Source: Candidatus Eiseniibacteriota bacterium
Lineage (GTDB): Bacteria > Eisenbacteria > RBG-16-71-46 > CAIMUX01
DNA: 64,000 nt
Direction of reading: 5' to 3'
Assembly (NCBI GenBank): GCA_016712505.1
Contig: JADJQY010000008.1
Location: forward strand, 434,001-498,000
The position numbers and the translations under genes were made by a program. The notes beneath the pieces are model-generated. The model did not search any database, was not told the origin of the DNA, and saw only the letters and a list, made by a program, of their open reading frames with translations. Below are positions 8,970 through 19,767 of the stretch, piece after piece. Numbering within the stretch: position 1 is the stretch's first letter; every line of letters begins with the position of its first letter.

Positions 8970-10379
8970 ATGGAGAAGATCCTCATCATCGAGGACGACG
9001 CCGATCTCGCCGAGACCTGTCGTCGCCTCTTCCGCCGCGCCGGCTACGATGCCCAGGCGGTGTACGACGGCGGCGAGGGGCTCGAGCGGCTGGCGGCCGA
9101 TCCCGACCTCTCGATCATCCTGACCGACCTCCGCATGCCCGGGATGGACGGCACCGAGGTGCTGCAGCGGGCGAAGCAGATCCGCCCCGAGGTCGACGTG
9201 GTGATCATGACCGGCTACGGCACGATCCAGAACGCGATCCAGGCGATGAAGATCGGGGCGACCGACTACATCACCAAACCGTTCGACCGCCACGAGCTGC
9301 TCCGGGTGGTGAGTCAGATTCTCGAGGCCCGCTCGCTCCGGCGCGAGGTCGGGCGGCTGCGTGAGGAGCTTCGCTCTACCTTCGGGTTCGCCAACCTGAT
9401 CGGCCGCTGTCCCGCAATGCTCCGCGTCTTCTCCCAGATCCAGGCCGCCTGTTCGCACGAGAGTTCGGTGCTGATCGTGGGGGAGACCGGAACGGGAAAG
9501 GAACTGGTGGCCCGCGCGATCCACTACAACGGCGCCCGGCGAGACCGGGCCTTCGTGCCGGTCAACTGCGGCGCGATTCCGCGGGATCTGATCGAGAACG
9601 AACTCTTCGGGCATGCGCGCGGCGCTTTCACCGGAGCGACGAGCGAAACGATCGGGCTCTTCCGGGCGGCCGATCGCGGCACGCTTTTCCTCGACGAACT
9701 GGCCGAGATGCCGCTCGAGACGCAGTCGAAGCTGTTGCGCGTGCTCGAGGATCGCCGGATCCGCCGGGTGGGCGAAACCGGGGAGACGGAGATCGATGTT
9801 CGCTTTCTCGCCGCCATGGGGTTGACGCCGGACGAGGCGATCGGCAAGGGGAAGCTGCGCGGCGACCTCTTCTTCCGGGTGGGGGTGATCACGATCGAAC
9901 TCCCGCCGCTCCGCGAGCGGGGGGAGGATCTGGCCCTGCTCACCCAGCATTTCCTGGAGAAGTTCAACCGGGTGTTTCCGCGCCGGATCGACGCGGTGGC
10001 GCCGGCCGCGATGGACCTGCTCGCGGCCTACGAGTGGCCCGGCAACGTGCGCGAGCTGGAGCATGTGATCGAAGCACTCTTCGCCATGGGGACGAGCGAA
10101 CGGATCGAGGCGGAGCAGCTTCCCGCTCGGGTGCGTTCGGCCGGCAGTCGGACGGGCGGAACGGCGGTGGGTCCGTCGACTCCGGCCGCGCCCGAGGCGG
10201 CGCGCCAGATGGAAGTGCCCGACACCCTCTCCGATGCGGAACAGCGGGCCATCCAGGATGCGTTGCGCGTGGCCAAGGGGAACAAGTCGAGAGCCGCCGC
10301 GTTGCTCGGCATCTCGCGCACCCGGCTGTACAAGAAGATCCGCGACTACGGCTTGGCGGACGACGAGGTACCGGAGTAG
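8970..10379 (+). CDS. NtrC-family sigma-54 response regulator
   Basis: A 469-residue regulator with three domains: receiver (about 1-120; acid pocket E8/D9/D10, phosphoacceptor D53 in LTDLRMPG, Lys in ITKPF), AAA+ sigma-54 activator (about 140-380; [30 protein letters not shown]), and a Fis-type helix-turn-helix at the end (SRAAALLGISRTRLYKK). ATG 8970 (MEKILIIEDD) is favoured over GTG 8955 from family alignment; neither has a clear ribosome site. It is followed 3 bp later by a sensor kinase, so the two form a two-component system with an unknown signal. Confidence 0.92.
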   Translation: MEKILIIEDDADLAETCRRLFRRAGYDAQAVYDGGEGLERLAADPDLSIILTDLRMPGMDGTEVLQRAKQIRPEVDVVIMTGYGTIQNAIQAMKIGATDYITKPFDRHELLRVVSQILEARSLRREVGRLREELRSTFGFANLIGRCPAMLRVFSQIQAACSHESSVLIVGETGTGKELVARAIHYNGARRDRAFVPVNCGAIPRDLIENELFGHARGAFTGATSETIGLFRAADRGTLFLDELAEMPLETQSKLLRVLEDRRIRRVGETGETEIDVRFLAAMGLTPDEAIGKGKLRGDLFFRVGVITIELPPLRERGEDLALLTQHFLEKFNRVFPRRIDAVAPAAMDLLAAYEWPGNVRELEHVIEALFAMGTSERIEAEQLPARVRSAGSRTGGTAVGPSTPAAPEAARQMEVPDTLSDAEQRAIQDALRVAKGNKSRAAALLGISRTRLYKKIRDYGLADDEVPE

Positions 10380-10382
10380 GCC

Positions 10383-12201
10383 ATGCCGGAGCCGGAGGGA
10401 AAGGGCACCGCGCCGCACAGCCTCCGCTGGCACGCGTTCGTCGCGGTGCTCGGCGTGACCGCGATCCTGGTGCTGGGTGGGGGTGCTCATCGCGCGCATG
10501 GTCGGCACCGCCATCGCCGAACGCGAGGATCTGCGTCTGCGCCTCGGCGTGCGCTTTGCCGAGGCGCGGATCGCCGCGATCCTCGCCGAGGGGGAGCATC
10601 ACCGGGATCTGCGCGTGCGCGCGGCCATCGACTCGCTTCTTCCGGTGCTGGAGCGGGAGCTGGCCTTGGAAGTGCGGGTGTTGCCCAACCAGCTTCCAGC
10701 CGACGGCGGGGCGCGCGATTTCCCTTCGCGGGGCAGGGTGCGCGACGCGGAGCAGCCATTCCACCTCCCGGCCGAACTGGAGCGCGAGGGGGCGCCGCAG
10801 TTCGTGGTCGTGTTGCAGCGGGACGGTGCGCTCGAGGCGCACCTGCGCCGCGCCTGGTCGCTGCTCGGCCTGCTCATCGTCTGCACCGCGCTCTTTCTCG
10901 GCCTGGTCTTCGCCTGGAGTCGCCGCCGGGTGCTCGGATCGGTCAATTCGCTGGTCTCGCGGATCGAGCAGGCCGATCCGGATCACCCCGAGCGGGTCCG
11001 GCTGCCGTCCCTCGCGGTGGCGGAGATCGAGCGGCTGCGGCTCGCCTTCGCCGGCTTCTTCGCCCGGTTCGCCGCCGGGCGGGCCCGCCAGACCGAGGCC
11101 GAGGGAACGCTCGGCCAGGTGCTCAAGGATGCGGCCGACGCGATCCTGGTGCTCGATCGCGATCATCGAGTGGTGCAATGGAACCGCGGTGCGGAGGAGA
11201 CCTTCGGCTACCGTGCGGAGGAGATCGTGGGCCGGCCCTATGTGCTGCTCTGCCCAGACGAGGTGGAGGAGCCGGCCTTTCTCGGGCGCGACTCCGCGGT
11301 CAAGGACCTGCGTACGCGGCGCCGCCGGCGCGACGGCGAAGTGATCGACGTCTCGCTCGCTCGTTCCCGGCTTTCCTTCTCCCGCGACGGAGAGGAGCGC
11401 TTCGTGGAGATCGCGCGCGACATCTCGCTCAAGCGGCGGCTGGAGGAAGAGCTGCTGCAGAGCGAGAAGATGGCCGCGGTGGGGAAAATCTCGAGCAAGG
11501 TGGTGCACGAGATCCGAAATCCTCTGGCCGCGATCCACCTCAACGTCGATCTCCTGACCGAGACCCTGGAGGAGCACGACGCGCTGTGCCGCGAGCGCGG
11601 CCTCCCGACCGATCCCGAGGCGGCGGAGATCCTCGAGGTATTGAAGCGGGAGACCCGCCGTTTGAGCCAGATCGCCGATGAGTATCTGCAGTTCTCCCGC
11701 CTCCCCCGGGCCGCCTTCCGGGTGGAGTCGATCAATCGGATCGTGGCCGAGCTGGCGGAGCTGCTCCGCCTGGAAGCGGGGCGCCGCCGCATCGCGCTTC
11801 AGGTGGAGCTCGATCCCGACGATCCGCCGGCGATCTGTGATGCTTCCCTGGTGCGGCAGGCGCTGCTCAACTTGCTCCGGAACGCCCTCGACGCGGTGTC
11901 ACCGGGCGAGGGGGCGATCCGCCTGCGCACGGAGCGACGGGGGCCTGAGATCCTGCTCGAGGTGAGCGACAACGGGCGCGGGATCCAGGCCGAAGTGCGC
12001 GAGCGGATCTTCGAGCCGTTCTTCACCACCAAGCAGGACGGCACCGGACTGGGGCTCGACCTGGTGCGCCGTGCCGCGCAGGAGCATGGGGGTCGAGTGG
12101 AGTGCGACTCCACCCCCGGGGAAGGGGCGAGCTTTCGACTCCTGCTGCCGCTCGATCCGATGGCTCATCGCACGGAGTCGACCGAGGTCGGAACGATCTG
12201 A
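10383..12201 (+). CDS. sensor histidine kinase, frameshifted near its N-terminus
   Basis: The translation from ATG 10383 gives a start, then a hydrophobic helix (WHAFVAVLGVTAILVLGG); homology then continues in the next frame as VLIARMVGTAIAERED. Removing one G from the GGGGG run at 10479-10483 joins them. The rest is a normal kinase: extracytoplasmic region, second membrane helix (LLGLLIVCTALFLGLVFAW), PAS domain, H-box VVHEIRNPLAA, and HATPase N, G1 and G2 boxes (LRNALDAV, DNGRGI, GTGLGLDLV). The alternative GTG 10477 would lose the first helix and leave the sensor domain on the wrong side. Either an assembly indel or a real mutation. Confidence 0.85.
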
Positions 12202-12232
12202 TCCGAGCGGACGCCTCCCCCGTGCGTCGGCC

Positions 12233-13846
12233 TCAGGTTCCGGGTGGTGGGGTGGGTTCGTTCCAGGGGACCAGGGCGCGGGCCGGAACCGCGAGTCCGA
12301 GCCAGGGCTCCACCCAGTCGGCTCCCCGTCGGCGCAGTCGCAACCAGACCAGTTCCGCTTCCGGCTGCCGCTCGCCCCTCGTCGTGGCGAGGTCGGCTGC
12401 GGCGGCGGCCGCTGCGGTCCCGCGAGCCCGGGCGAGCCTTTGCTGTCGCACTTCCTGCATGTTCGTTTCGACCACGCACGACGCGGCGAAGGGGCCTAGC
12501 GCCGCGGCTTCCTCGCGGTCGACGGCGACGGCGGTGTCGAGCCCGAAGCGCGGTTCGAGTTCACGCCAGTCTGCGTTGACCCGGGTGAGGCCGGTGGCCA
12601 GATTCCAGAGGGCGCGCGGGTGTCGCGACTCGGCGGCCGGCACGTAGATCGGTGCGCGCGCCGCACCTCCACGCAGGCGATAGAACGGAATCGCGGTCAC
12701 GTCCGGTCCGACATCGGAACCCGACTCGCGGTCGTCCCCCGGGCAGAGCCAAAGCGCGGCCACCCGCTCCAGCCTCCCGCCGGCGACCCGCCAGTGCGAG
12801 CGACAGTTCGAGCAGGCGTAGATCCGCGAGGCGACGCGCATCGGCAATGGCATGCTGCAGGTGGGGCAGATCAGGCGCACGAAGGCTGCCCCAGGATCGG
12901 AGAAGCGCCACCCCTCGGGCGAGCCCGGGGCGACTTCCAGCGCGCCGTCCGGAATCGCGTCGTCCGGCAGCAGCGATCGAGCCTTGCCGGACACGCCATC
13001 GAGAAGCACTTCTCCCGCCCCGCCCTGTCCATCGAACCGAAGGAGCGCGTAGGGATAGTAGATCCACTGCAGGATCCGGCCGGGCGCCTCCCACACATAC
13101 TCCGAACGCCGGTCGTCTTCCGGAGTATGGGCCTGACGGAGCTGCCGCTCCAGGTCGGGCGCCATCTCCTGAGGTGACCGCTGGTGACGCAGGCGGCCGG
13201 GGAGAGCGCCTACGTCACCGTCGGGGTCGATCAGTTCGTCCAGCGGCACCACCGCGAGTGCCTGGGTGCGCACTCCAAGCGTGCGGTCGGGGAGGGGGAG
13301 CGTCGGACTCGCGGTCAGGGTCTGCTCCCAGCGTCCCACACGAAACTGAAACTCCGGCGGCCGGGCCGGGCGCGCGCCCGGATCGAAGGAGCCGAACGAC
13401 TCGAGCGCCAGATCTCCGCCTCCTCCCACCGCGGAGAGAGCTCGCACCGTGAGGTCGAGCGCGATCCCGGAGCGACGCGTGCGGCGATCGAGGCGCGCGT
13501 CGGGCGGCGGGGCCTGGTGTGCCTCCTGCCAGTGGGCATAGACCGAGCAGGAGAGACGGAGAAACGGTGCGTAGAGTAGCCGGGGGGAGTAGAGCTGCCG
13601 CACCCTCCGCCCCTCGCTGCGCAGTAGCCGTTTCGCTTCGAGCGCCCAGCCTTCCTCGTCGATGCGCGCGGGTATGGCGAAGCGCGGCACACTGTCTCCT
13701 CCCACTCCGGCATCCCGGACGACCGCCAGGTGGACCGCGCAGAAGGGACAGGCGACCGCGCCGTCGGTCTCCGAGTGCTCGATCGGCGCGCCGCAGGAAG
13801 GACAGCGCCGTCGGATACGGAGCGAACCGTTCCCTCCCTGGTTCAC
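12233..13846 (-). CDS. double zinc-ribbon protein of the SPFH operon
   Basis: A 537-residue protein not recognised as a named family. It has a zinc ribbon at the N-terminus (C15, C18, C33, C36) and a second near residues 310-335 (ICPTC ... ACSNC). The rest is mixed and has no clear membrane helix. It is the last gene of a three-gene operon, 4 bp after the SPFH gene. B. subtilis YdjG, which is also zinc-ribbon and sits beside the SPFH protein YdjI, is a possible functional parallel; that is inference from context. It converges on the kinase gene with a 31-bp gap. Confidence 0.75.
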   Translation of the reverse strand: MNQGGNGSLRIRRRCPSCGAPIEHSETDGAVACPFCAVHLAVVRDAGVGGDSVPRFAIPARIDEEGWALEAKRLLRSEGRRVRQLYSPRLLYAPFLRLSCSVYAHWQEAHQAPPPDARLDRRTRRSGIALDLTVRALSAVGGGGDLALESFGSFDPGARPARPPEFQFRVGRWEQTLTASPTLPLPDRTLGVRTQALAVVPLDELIDPDGDVGALPGRLRHQRSPQEMAPDLERQLRQAHTPEDDRRSEYVWEAPGRILQWIYYPYALLRFDGQGGAGEVLLDGVSGKARSLLPDDAIPDGALEVAPGSPEGWRFSDPGAAFVRLICPTCSMPLPMRVASRIYACSNCRSHWRVAGGRLERVAALWLCPGDDRESGSDVGPDVTAIPFYRLRGGAARAPIYVPAAESRHPRALWNLATGLTRVNADWRELEPRFGLDTAVAVDREEAAALGPFAASCVVETNMQEVRQQRLARARGTAAAAAAADLATTRGERQPEAELVWLRLRRRGADWVEPWLGLAVPARALVPWNEPTPPPGT

Positions 13847-13850
13847 CGGC

Positions 13851-14954
13851 TCAAGCCTCGCTTCCGCCGGCCCGCTCCCCGCACTCCGGGCAGAAACGCG
13901 CGGCGTCAGGCAGATGGGTCGCGCACTTTGCGCAGGCGGCCTGGGTGGCGGAGGTGACCCGCACGCCGCAGCCGACGCAGAACTTGGCCCCTGCGGGTGA
14001 GGCCTGTCCGCACTTCGCGCAGGTCACGCCGCCGACCAGCACTTCGCCCCCGGTACTCGGGCTCTGTGGGGTCAAAGTCGCCCCACCGCCTCCGCCCATC
14101 GCCGCCATGCCGCGCATCAGACCGGGCACCAGCGCGAGTCCGATCCCCGCCCCCAGTCCGGCCTCCATCGTTCCGGCACCGGCACCACCGCCGCCGTTCC
14201 CGGCGCCGAGGCCTCCGAGGGCGCGTCCCGCCTCGTACTTCACGAACTGATCGAGGTCGCCCACCGCCCGCAAGCCGCTCTTCTGGTCGATCATCTGCTG
14301 CACCTCATCGGGCGGAGTGATCGCGTTGACGAAGAAGTCGGAGAGGTCGAGACCGTAGCGTCGGAAGTCCTCCCGCGCGCGCACCTTGAGCGCGGCAGCC
14401 ACCTCGTCGTAGGAGGCGGCGAGGTCGTAGATGCTGCGCAGCCGCTCACCCAGGAAGTCGTTCAGGCGCGAGACGATCAGGTCGCGGAGAAAATCCTCCA
14501 GCTCGTTGATCGAGTACGACCCGCGAGCGCCGACCACGGTGTTGAGGAAGATCCCCGGATCGGAGATGCGCACGGTGAAGATGCCGTAACCGCGCAGACG
14601 GACCACGCCGAGTTCCGAATCGCGGAAGGCCACCGGATTCTTGGTGCCCCAACGGAGTTGCGTCCAGACCTTCTGATTGATGAAGTAGACTGCGGCCCGG
14701 AAGGGCGACTTGAAGCCGTAAGGGAGCATGAGCAGATTGGTCAGGATCGGCAGGTTGAGCGTCGAGAGGACGTGGCGCCCCGGTCCCAGGGTGTCGAGGC
14801 ACTTGCCATCCCGGACGAAGATCGCCACCTGCGACTGCTGCACGATCAACTGCGCGCCCATCTTGATGTCGCTCGATCCCTCCCCGGGGATGCGGTGCAC
14901 CATCTCGTCCGGAGCGTGATCGGCCCATTCGAGGATCTCGAGAGCGATACCCAC
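13851..14954 (-). CDS. SPFH/Band-7 protein with C-terminal zinc ribbons (YdjI-like)
   Basis: A 367-residue SPFH-domain protein of the YdjI/virion-core type. The start (MGIALEILEWADHAPDEMVHRIP) and the pattern LIVQQSQVAIFVRDGK, LGPGRHVLST and VAFRDSELG are typical. A Gly-rich linker at about 240-300 leads to two zinc ribbons (CAKCGQ...FCVGCG and CAKCAT...FCPECG). SPFH proteins form membrane-bound rings or microdomains. YdjI of B. subtilis works with PspA in envelope stress. A run of G residues precedes the ATG as ribosome site, and the coiled-coil gene ends 16 bp upstream. Confidence 0.88.
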   Translation of the reverse strand: MGIALEILEWADHAPDEMVHRIPGEGSSDIKMGAQLIVQQSQVAIFVRDGKCLDTLGPGRHVLSTLNLPILTNLLMLPYGFKSPFRAAVYFINQKVWTQLRWGTKNPVAFRDSELGVVRLRGYGIFTVRISDPGIFLNTVVGARGSYSINELEDFLRDLIVSRLNDFLGERLRSIYDLAASYDEVAAALKVRAREDFRRYGLDLSDFFVNAITPPDEVQQMIDQKSGLRAVGDLDQFVKYEAGRALGGLGAGNGGGGAGAGTMEAGLGAGIGLALVPGLMRGMAAMGGGGGATLTPQSPSTGGEVLVGGVTCAKCGQASPAGAKFCVGCGVRVTSATQAACAKCATHLPDAARFCPECGERAGGSEA

Positions 14955-14970
14955 CTTGGTCCCCCTTCTC

Positions 14971-15513
14971 TCAGCGGTCGCCGAGCAACTTGTCGCGCGC
15001 GATCAGTCGGTGTTCGATCCGGTCGAGGTGCAGGTCGAGCGCCTCGAAGAACTGGGTGAAGCCGGCCTTGCTGCGGGGCGGAAACGGCGTGCCGCGCAGC
15101 ATTTCGACGAAGTCATCGAGGTCCTGAAAAAGGAGGAGGTCGGTTTCCAGGATCCGCTCCAGCGTGTCTTCGCGCACCGTCGCGGCGTCGAAGAACCCGC
15201 TGAATCCGTAGGGGGCATAGCGCACGGCATCGGCCAGCCCCTCGAGGCGGCGCAGACGCCGATCGAGTGCGTCGACATGCGCGTCGAGCGCCCCCTCGGC
15301 CAGCTTGGCCAAGCGCTCCTCGATCAGTCGCCGCCCTTCTCGCAGCTTGGAGAGAACGCGGCTCCGCAGTCGGGCGTCCTCTTCGCGCCGGAGCTCCTTC
15401 TCCTTGTATCCCCGGTAGCCTGGCACGAGGTAGGCCAGGTTCTCGAGGAAGCGAGTTCCGCCTTGGGTGCGGGGGCGCCGGGTAGGGTCGCTCTCGGGCT
15501 CGTTCGCCTGCAT
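14971..15513 (-). CDS. small charged alpha-helical protein, first gene of SPFH operon
   Basis: A 180-residue protein with no recognised family. After a polar N-terminus it has RFLENLAYLVPGYRGYKEKE, then long charged helices rich in Arg, Glu and Leu (about 45-180) that look like coiled coil. No signal peptide is seen. The ATG at 15513 is preferred to longer starts because upstream codons are low-complexity and run into the promoter region. As first gene of the SPFH/zinc-ribbon operon it could play the part of a PspA-like membrane adaptor, but that is only a suggestion from context. Confidence 0.72.
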   Translation of the reverse strand: MQANEPESDPTRRPRTQGGTRFLENLAYLVPGYRGYKEKELRREEDARLRSRVLSKLREGRRLIEERLAKLAEGALDAHVDALDRRLRRLEGLADAVRYAPYGFSGFFDAATVREDTLERILETDLLLFQDLDDFVEMLRGTPFPPRSKAGFTQFFEALDLHLDRIEHRLIARDKLLGDR

Positions 15514-15665
15514 CTTGCACGCTCCGCTGGTCTCTGACTCACTTCTGCAACGGGCTGACGGTCCGCCGGGCCCGACCGCCCTCCCGCTCGCACTCCGAAC
15601 TCTTTGCCCCGTCCCACGATCACGATCCGGTCGATCCGATGTCGTGTCCCCTGCCCGGAGAAGCG

Positions 15666-15683
15666 GCGCAAGCGGCATGCCGG
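15666..15683 (-). promoter_or_regulatory. candidate sigma-54 promoter of the SPFH operon
   Basis: Read on the minus strand: CCGGCATGCCGCTTGCG. GG (15681-15680) and GC (15669-15668) are 10 bp apart and the -12 element is TTGCG. The -24 element deviates from TGGCAC in two places. Transcription would start near 15656, 143 bp before the first gene. Confidence 0.5.
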
Positions 15684-15704
15684 AAACCGGGAGGCCGTCG
15701 CCCT

Positions 15705-15724
15705 GGGGCGGCAGATTTCGCCCC
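15705..15724. promoter_or_regulatory. inverted repeat between SPFH promoter and activator gene
   Basis: GGGGCG-N8-CGCCCC, about 24 bp upstream of the proposed -24 element. It could bind the divergent activator, though GC-rich dyads arise easily in this genome. Confidence 0.3.
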
Positions 15725-15782
15725 CCGGGCCACCCACCGCAATCGGTCGCGGCGCGATCGGCCGTGCCCTATGATCCGCGGC

Positions 15783-17174
15783 ATGAATGAGACCGGAAAC
15801 GAGCCCTCGGTCGATCTCCTGATGCGGCCGCGCATCGTGCTCGCCGCGGCCGAGACGGCGGAGACCCGACGCATCGCCCGGGTCTTCGAGGGGCTCGGGG
15901 CAGAGGTGCTGGTTGCCAACGACAATGAAGTGGCGATCAACCTGCTCGAGCAGATGGAAGTCGAGGTCCTGATCGCCGAGACCCGCTCACCTCGGGTCGA
16001 CGGCATTCGCCTCCTCGCCGCCGGGCGGCGGCTGAGCCCCGATCTCTGCGCCATCTTCATCGCCGAACCAGGGGAGATCGATCTCGCGACGCGCGCGGTG
16101 CAGGACGGCGCCTACGACTACCAGACCCGTCCGCTCAACCTGGACAAGATGCTCGCGGTCATCCGACGCGCGCACGCCGACCGGGAACTCAAGGCGCGGC
16201 TCAACGACCTCCAGCGCCGACTCGATCGAAAATACGGCGTGCACAACATCCTCGGGAACTCGGCCGCGATCAGCGAGGTGATGGCCAAGGTGCTGCAGAT
16301 CGCCCCCACCTCCGCTTCGGTTCTGATCACCGGGGAGACCGGAACGGGGAAGGAACTGATCGCGACCGCGCTGCACCAGAACTCCGCTCGACGAAATGCC
16401 GCGCTGGTCAAGCTGCACTGCGGGGATCTCGCGGCCGGACTGGTGGAGAGCGAGCTGTTCGGTCACGAGCGCGGCGCGTTCACCGGCGCGACCAGCGCGC
16501 GCAAGGGTCGCTTCGAGGCGGCAGACGGTGGAACGCTATTTCTCGACGCGGTGGGCGAACTCCCCCTCGAGACCCAAGCCAAGCTCCTCCGGGTGCTCGG
16601 AAGCGGCGAGTACCAGCCACTGGGGAGCGAGACGACGAGCCGGGCCGATGTCCGGATCATCGCCGCTACCTCGGTTCCACTCCCCGAGGCGGTGACCGCG
16701 GGACGGTTCCGCGAGGATCTCTATTACCGCCTCGCCGTGGTGCAGATCGAGATCCCGGCCCTGCGCCACCGCAGGCAGGACATCCCGCTCCTCATCGCGC
16801 ACTTCTTGCGCGAGGCGAGTACCGGCGCGGGGAAGAGCGTTCCGTCGATCGCCCCTCGCGCCATGGGCCGGCTGCTCCGCTATGCCTGGCCAGGAAACGT
16901 CCGCGAGCTGAAGAACGTGGTGAGTGGGATGACGCTGGCGGCGGATGACGGACGGATGCTCGACGTGGTTGACCTCCCGCCGGCGATCCAGGAGCTACCC
17001 GAGGAGGGCCAGGGGATCATGATCCCGATCGGCACGTCGCTCGAGGAAGCCGAGGAGCGGCTCGTCGAGGCGACCCTCCGGTCGGTCGCGGGGGACAAGC
17101 AGGCTGCGTCGCGGATCCTGGGGGTCTCGGTGCGGACCCTGTTCCGGCACGCGGCCCGTCACCGCGAAGGTTAG
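15783..17174 (+). CDS. sigma-54 activator with degenerate receiver and altered Walker B
   Basis: A 463-residue NtrC-type protein. The receiver-like domain (about 15-130) lacks the usual residues: the acid pocket reads AAAE, the phospho-Asp site is E66 (LIAETRSP) and the Lys is R116 (YQTRP). The AAA+ domain has GETGTGKE (184-191) and an intact GAFTGA loop (231-236), so it should touch sigma-54, but the Walker B motif is FLDA with A256 where the catalytic Glu belongs. A Fis-type HTH closes the protein. It is divergent from the SPFH operon and upstream of groES, so these are its likely targets. ATG 15771 is an alternative start. Confidence 0.88.
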   Translation: MNETGNEPSVDLLMRPRIVLAAAETAETRRIARVFEGLGAEVLVANDNEVAINLLEQMEVEVLIAETRSPRVDGIRLLAAGRRLSPDLCAIFIAEPGEIDLATRAVQDGAYDYQTRPLNLDKMLAVIRRAHADRELKARLNDLQRRLDRKYGVHNILGNSAAISEVMAKVLQIAPTSASVLITGETGTGKELIATALHQNSARRNAALVKLHCGDLAAGLVESELFGHERGAFTGATSARKGRFEAADGGTLFLDAVGELPLETQAKLLRVLGSGEYQPLGSETTSRADVRIIAATSVPLPEAVTAGRFREDLYYRLAVVQIEIPALRHRRQDIPLLIAHFLREASTGAGKSVPSIAPRAMGRLLRYAWPGNVRELKNVVSGMTLAADDGRMLDVVDLPPAIQELPEEGQGIMIPIGTSLEEAEERLVEATLRSVAGDKQAASRILGVSVRTLFRHAARHREG

Positions 17175-17388
17175 AGAATCCCGGAGAGGAACTCGATCAT
17201 GCCTGGCCTCGACAGCAGGTCGACCCCCGCCGCCGTTTCAAGTTGGAACACCGCTCCATTCTGCTGCAACTCTGTCATCGGACTCCCGGGAGCAGCCGAG
17301 CCTCGCCACCCGGCGCCGCAACCCTGCTGATTGCATCCCGTTGAGAGGACTACGGTTCTTCCCGCCGATCGGCTCGGGTCAGTTTTGT

Positions 17389-17401
17389 TGCCAAATTGGC
17401 A
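17389..17401. promoter_or_regulatory. 13-bp palindrome upstream of groES
   Basis: TGCCAAATTGGCA is a perfect odd palindrome in an AT-rich patch. It may be an operator. Its right half, TTGGCAC, also resembles a -24 element, but the matching -12 is poor. Confidence 0.3.
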
Positions 17402-17423
17402 CAGAGGAGCCTGTTCGTTCTGA

Positions 17424-17474
17424 AACAGTTGCCGCCGATCTGAATTTCTGTTTCCGTAACCAATTGCAACTGTT
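17424..17474. promoter_or_regulatory. 9-bp inverted repeat, possible activator site
   Basis: Arms AACAGTTGC (17424-17432) and GCAACTGTT (17466-17474) are perfect complements 33 bp apart, ending 23 bp before the sigma-54-like element. The arrangement resembles the flagellar operon promoter at 54476-54555. Confidence 0.4.
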
Positions 17475-17496
17475 GTTGTTAACGAAATGCAAGGCA

Positions 17497-17513
17497 TTGG
17501 CACCGATCTTGAC
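17497..17513 (+). promoter_or_regulatory. sigma-54-like element before groES
   Basis: TTGGCACCGATCTTGAC: the -24 half is perfect (TTGGCAC) and spacing fits, but the -12 is TTGAC rather than TTGCA. Eleven of the first twelve bases match the flagellar promoter TGGCACCGACCTTGCG. An exact TTGACA (17509-17514) has no good -10 at normal distance. Confidence 0.35.
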
Positions 17514-17673
17514 AGAGATTGAGCAGCAAGAAACGCCCGACGCCGGGCGCCGCCTTGCCCGATCGAACGGGTCCTCATGGCGCCCCTTCGAACGAGCAGC
17601 GCGGCCAGGAAGCCGGCGTCTCTCGTCCACCAGCCCCCGCCGGAGGCGGGGAAGAAGAGGAGAAGAGAACCTC

Positions 17674-17982
17674 ATGGCTTCGAAGACCAACACGAAGATT
17701 CGGCCGCTCGGTGACCGGATTCTCGTCAAGCGCCTGGAAGAGGCGCAGCAGATGCAGGGTGGGATCTACATCCCCGACACCGCCAAGGAGAAGCCGACCC
17801 AGGGTGAGATCATCGCCGTCGGCCCGGGCAAGACCCTGGATGATGGAAAGATCCTGAAGCTCGAGGTCAAGGTCGGCGACCGTGTCCTGATGGGCAAGTA
17901 CTCGGGCACCGAGGTCAAGATCGACGGCGAGGAGTTCCTGATCCTGCGCGAGGACGACGTCCTCGGCATCCTCGAGAAGTAA
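17674..17982 (+). CDS. groES: co-chaperonin GroES
   Basis: A 102-residue Hsp10 that caps Gro[17 protein letters not shown], the mobile-loop segment [16 protein letters not shown] and [26 protein letters not shown] are diagnostic. Start ATG 17674 follows gaagaggagaag. groEL starts 144 bp later with a stem-loop between them. Confidence 0.97.
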   Translation: MASKTNTKIRPLGDRILVKRLEEAQQMQGGIYIPDTAKEKPTQGEIIAVGPGKTLDDGKILKLEVKVGDRVLMGKYSGTEVKIDGEEFLILREDDVLGILEK

Positions 17983-18024
17983 CAGCCTCGAGACGTAGTC
18001 GACCCCCAGTTCGATTCCAGCGCG

Positions 18025-18059
18025 GCAGTGATTCAGCGCCCCCGGAACGGGCGCACTGC
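18025..18059 (+). promoter_or_regulatory. stem-loop between groES and groEL
   Basis: GCAGT / ACTGC outer stem and GCGCCC / GGGCGC inner stem with an internal bulge on one side. There is no U-tract, so it is more likely an mRNA-stabilising or processing hairpin than a terminator. Confidence 0.45.
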
Positions 18060-18126
18060 GGGACCAATCCCCAACGCGCATGTCGCCAGTCGGCCCTCGC
18101 CGAAACATCTGAGGAGGTTAGATCCG

Positions 18127-19767
<1,641 letters not shown>

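Larger units (their letters stand above)
17175..17673. other. long leader upstream of groES
   Basis: About 500 bp with no supported gene; the open frame on the minus strand here has no homology or codon pattern of note. No CIRCE element (TTAGCACTC-N9-GAGTGCTAA) is seen. It is less GC-rich than its surroundings between 17380 and 17530 and holds the palindrome, inverted repeat and sigma-54-like element listed separately. Confidence 0.5.

Noticed and set aside
17509..17537. sigma-70 promoter with exact TTGACA before groES
   Set aside because: No acceptable -10 sequence at 16-18 bp; TTGACA is probably part of the sigma-54-like element.
17171..17578. 135-codon minus-strand open frame in the groES leader
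   Set aside because: No homology, no ribosome site, and it would cover the regulatory elements of groES.
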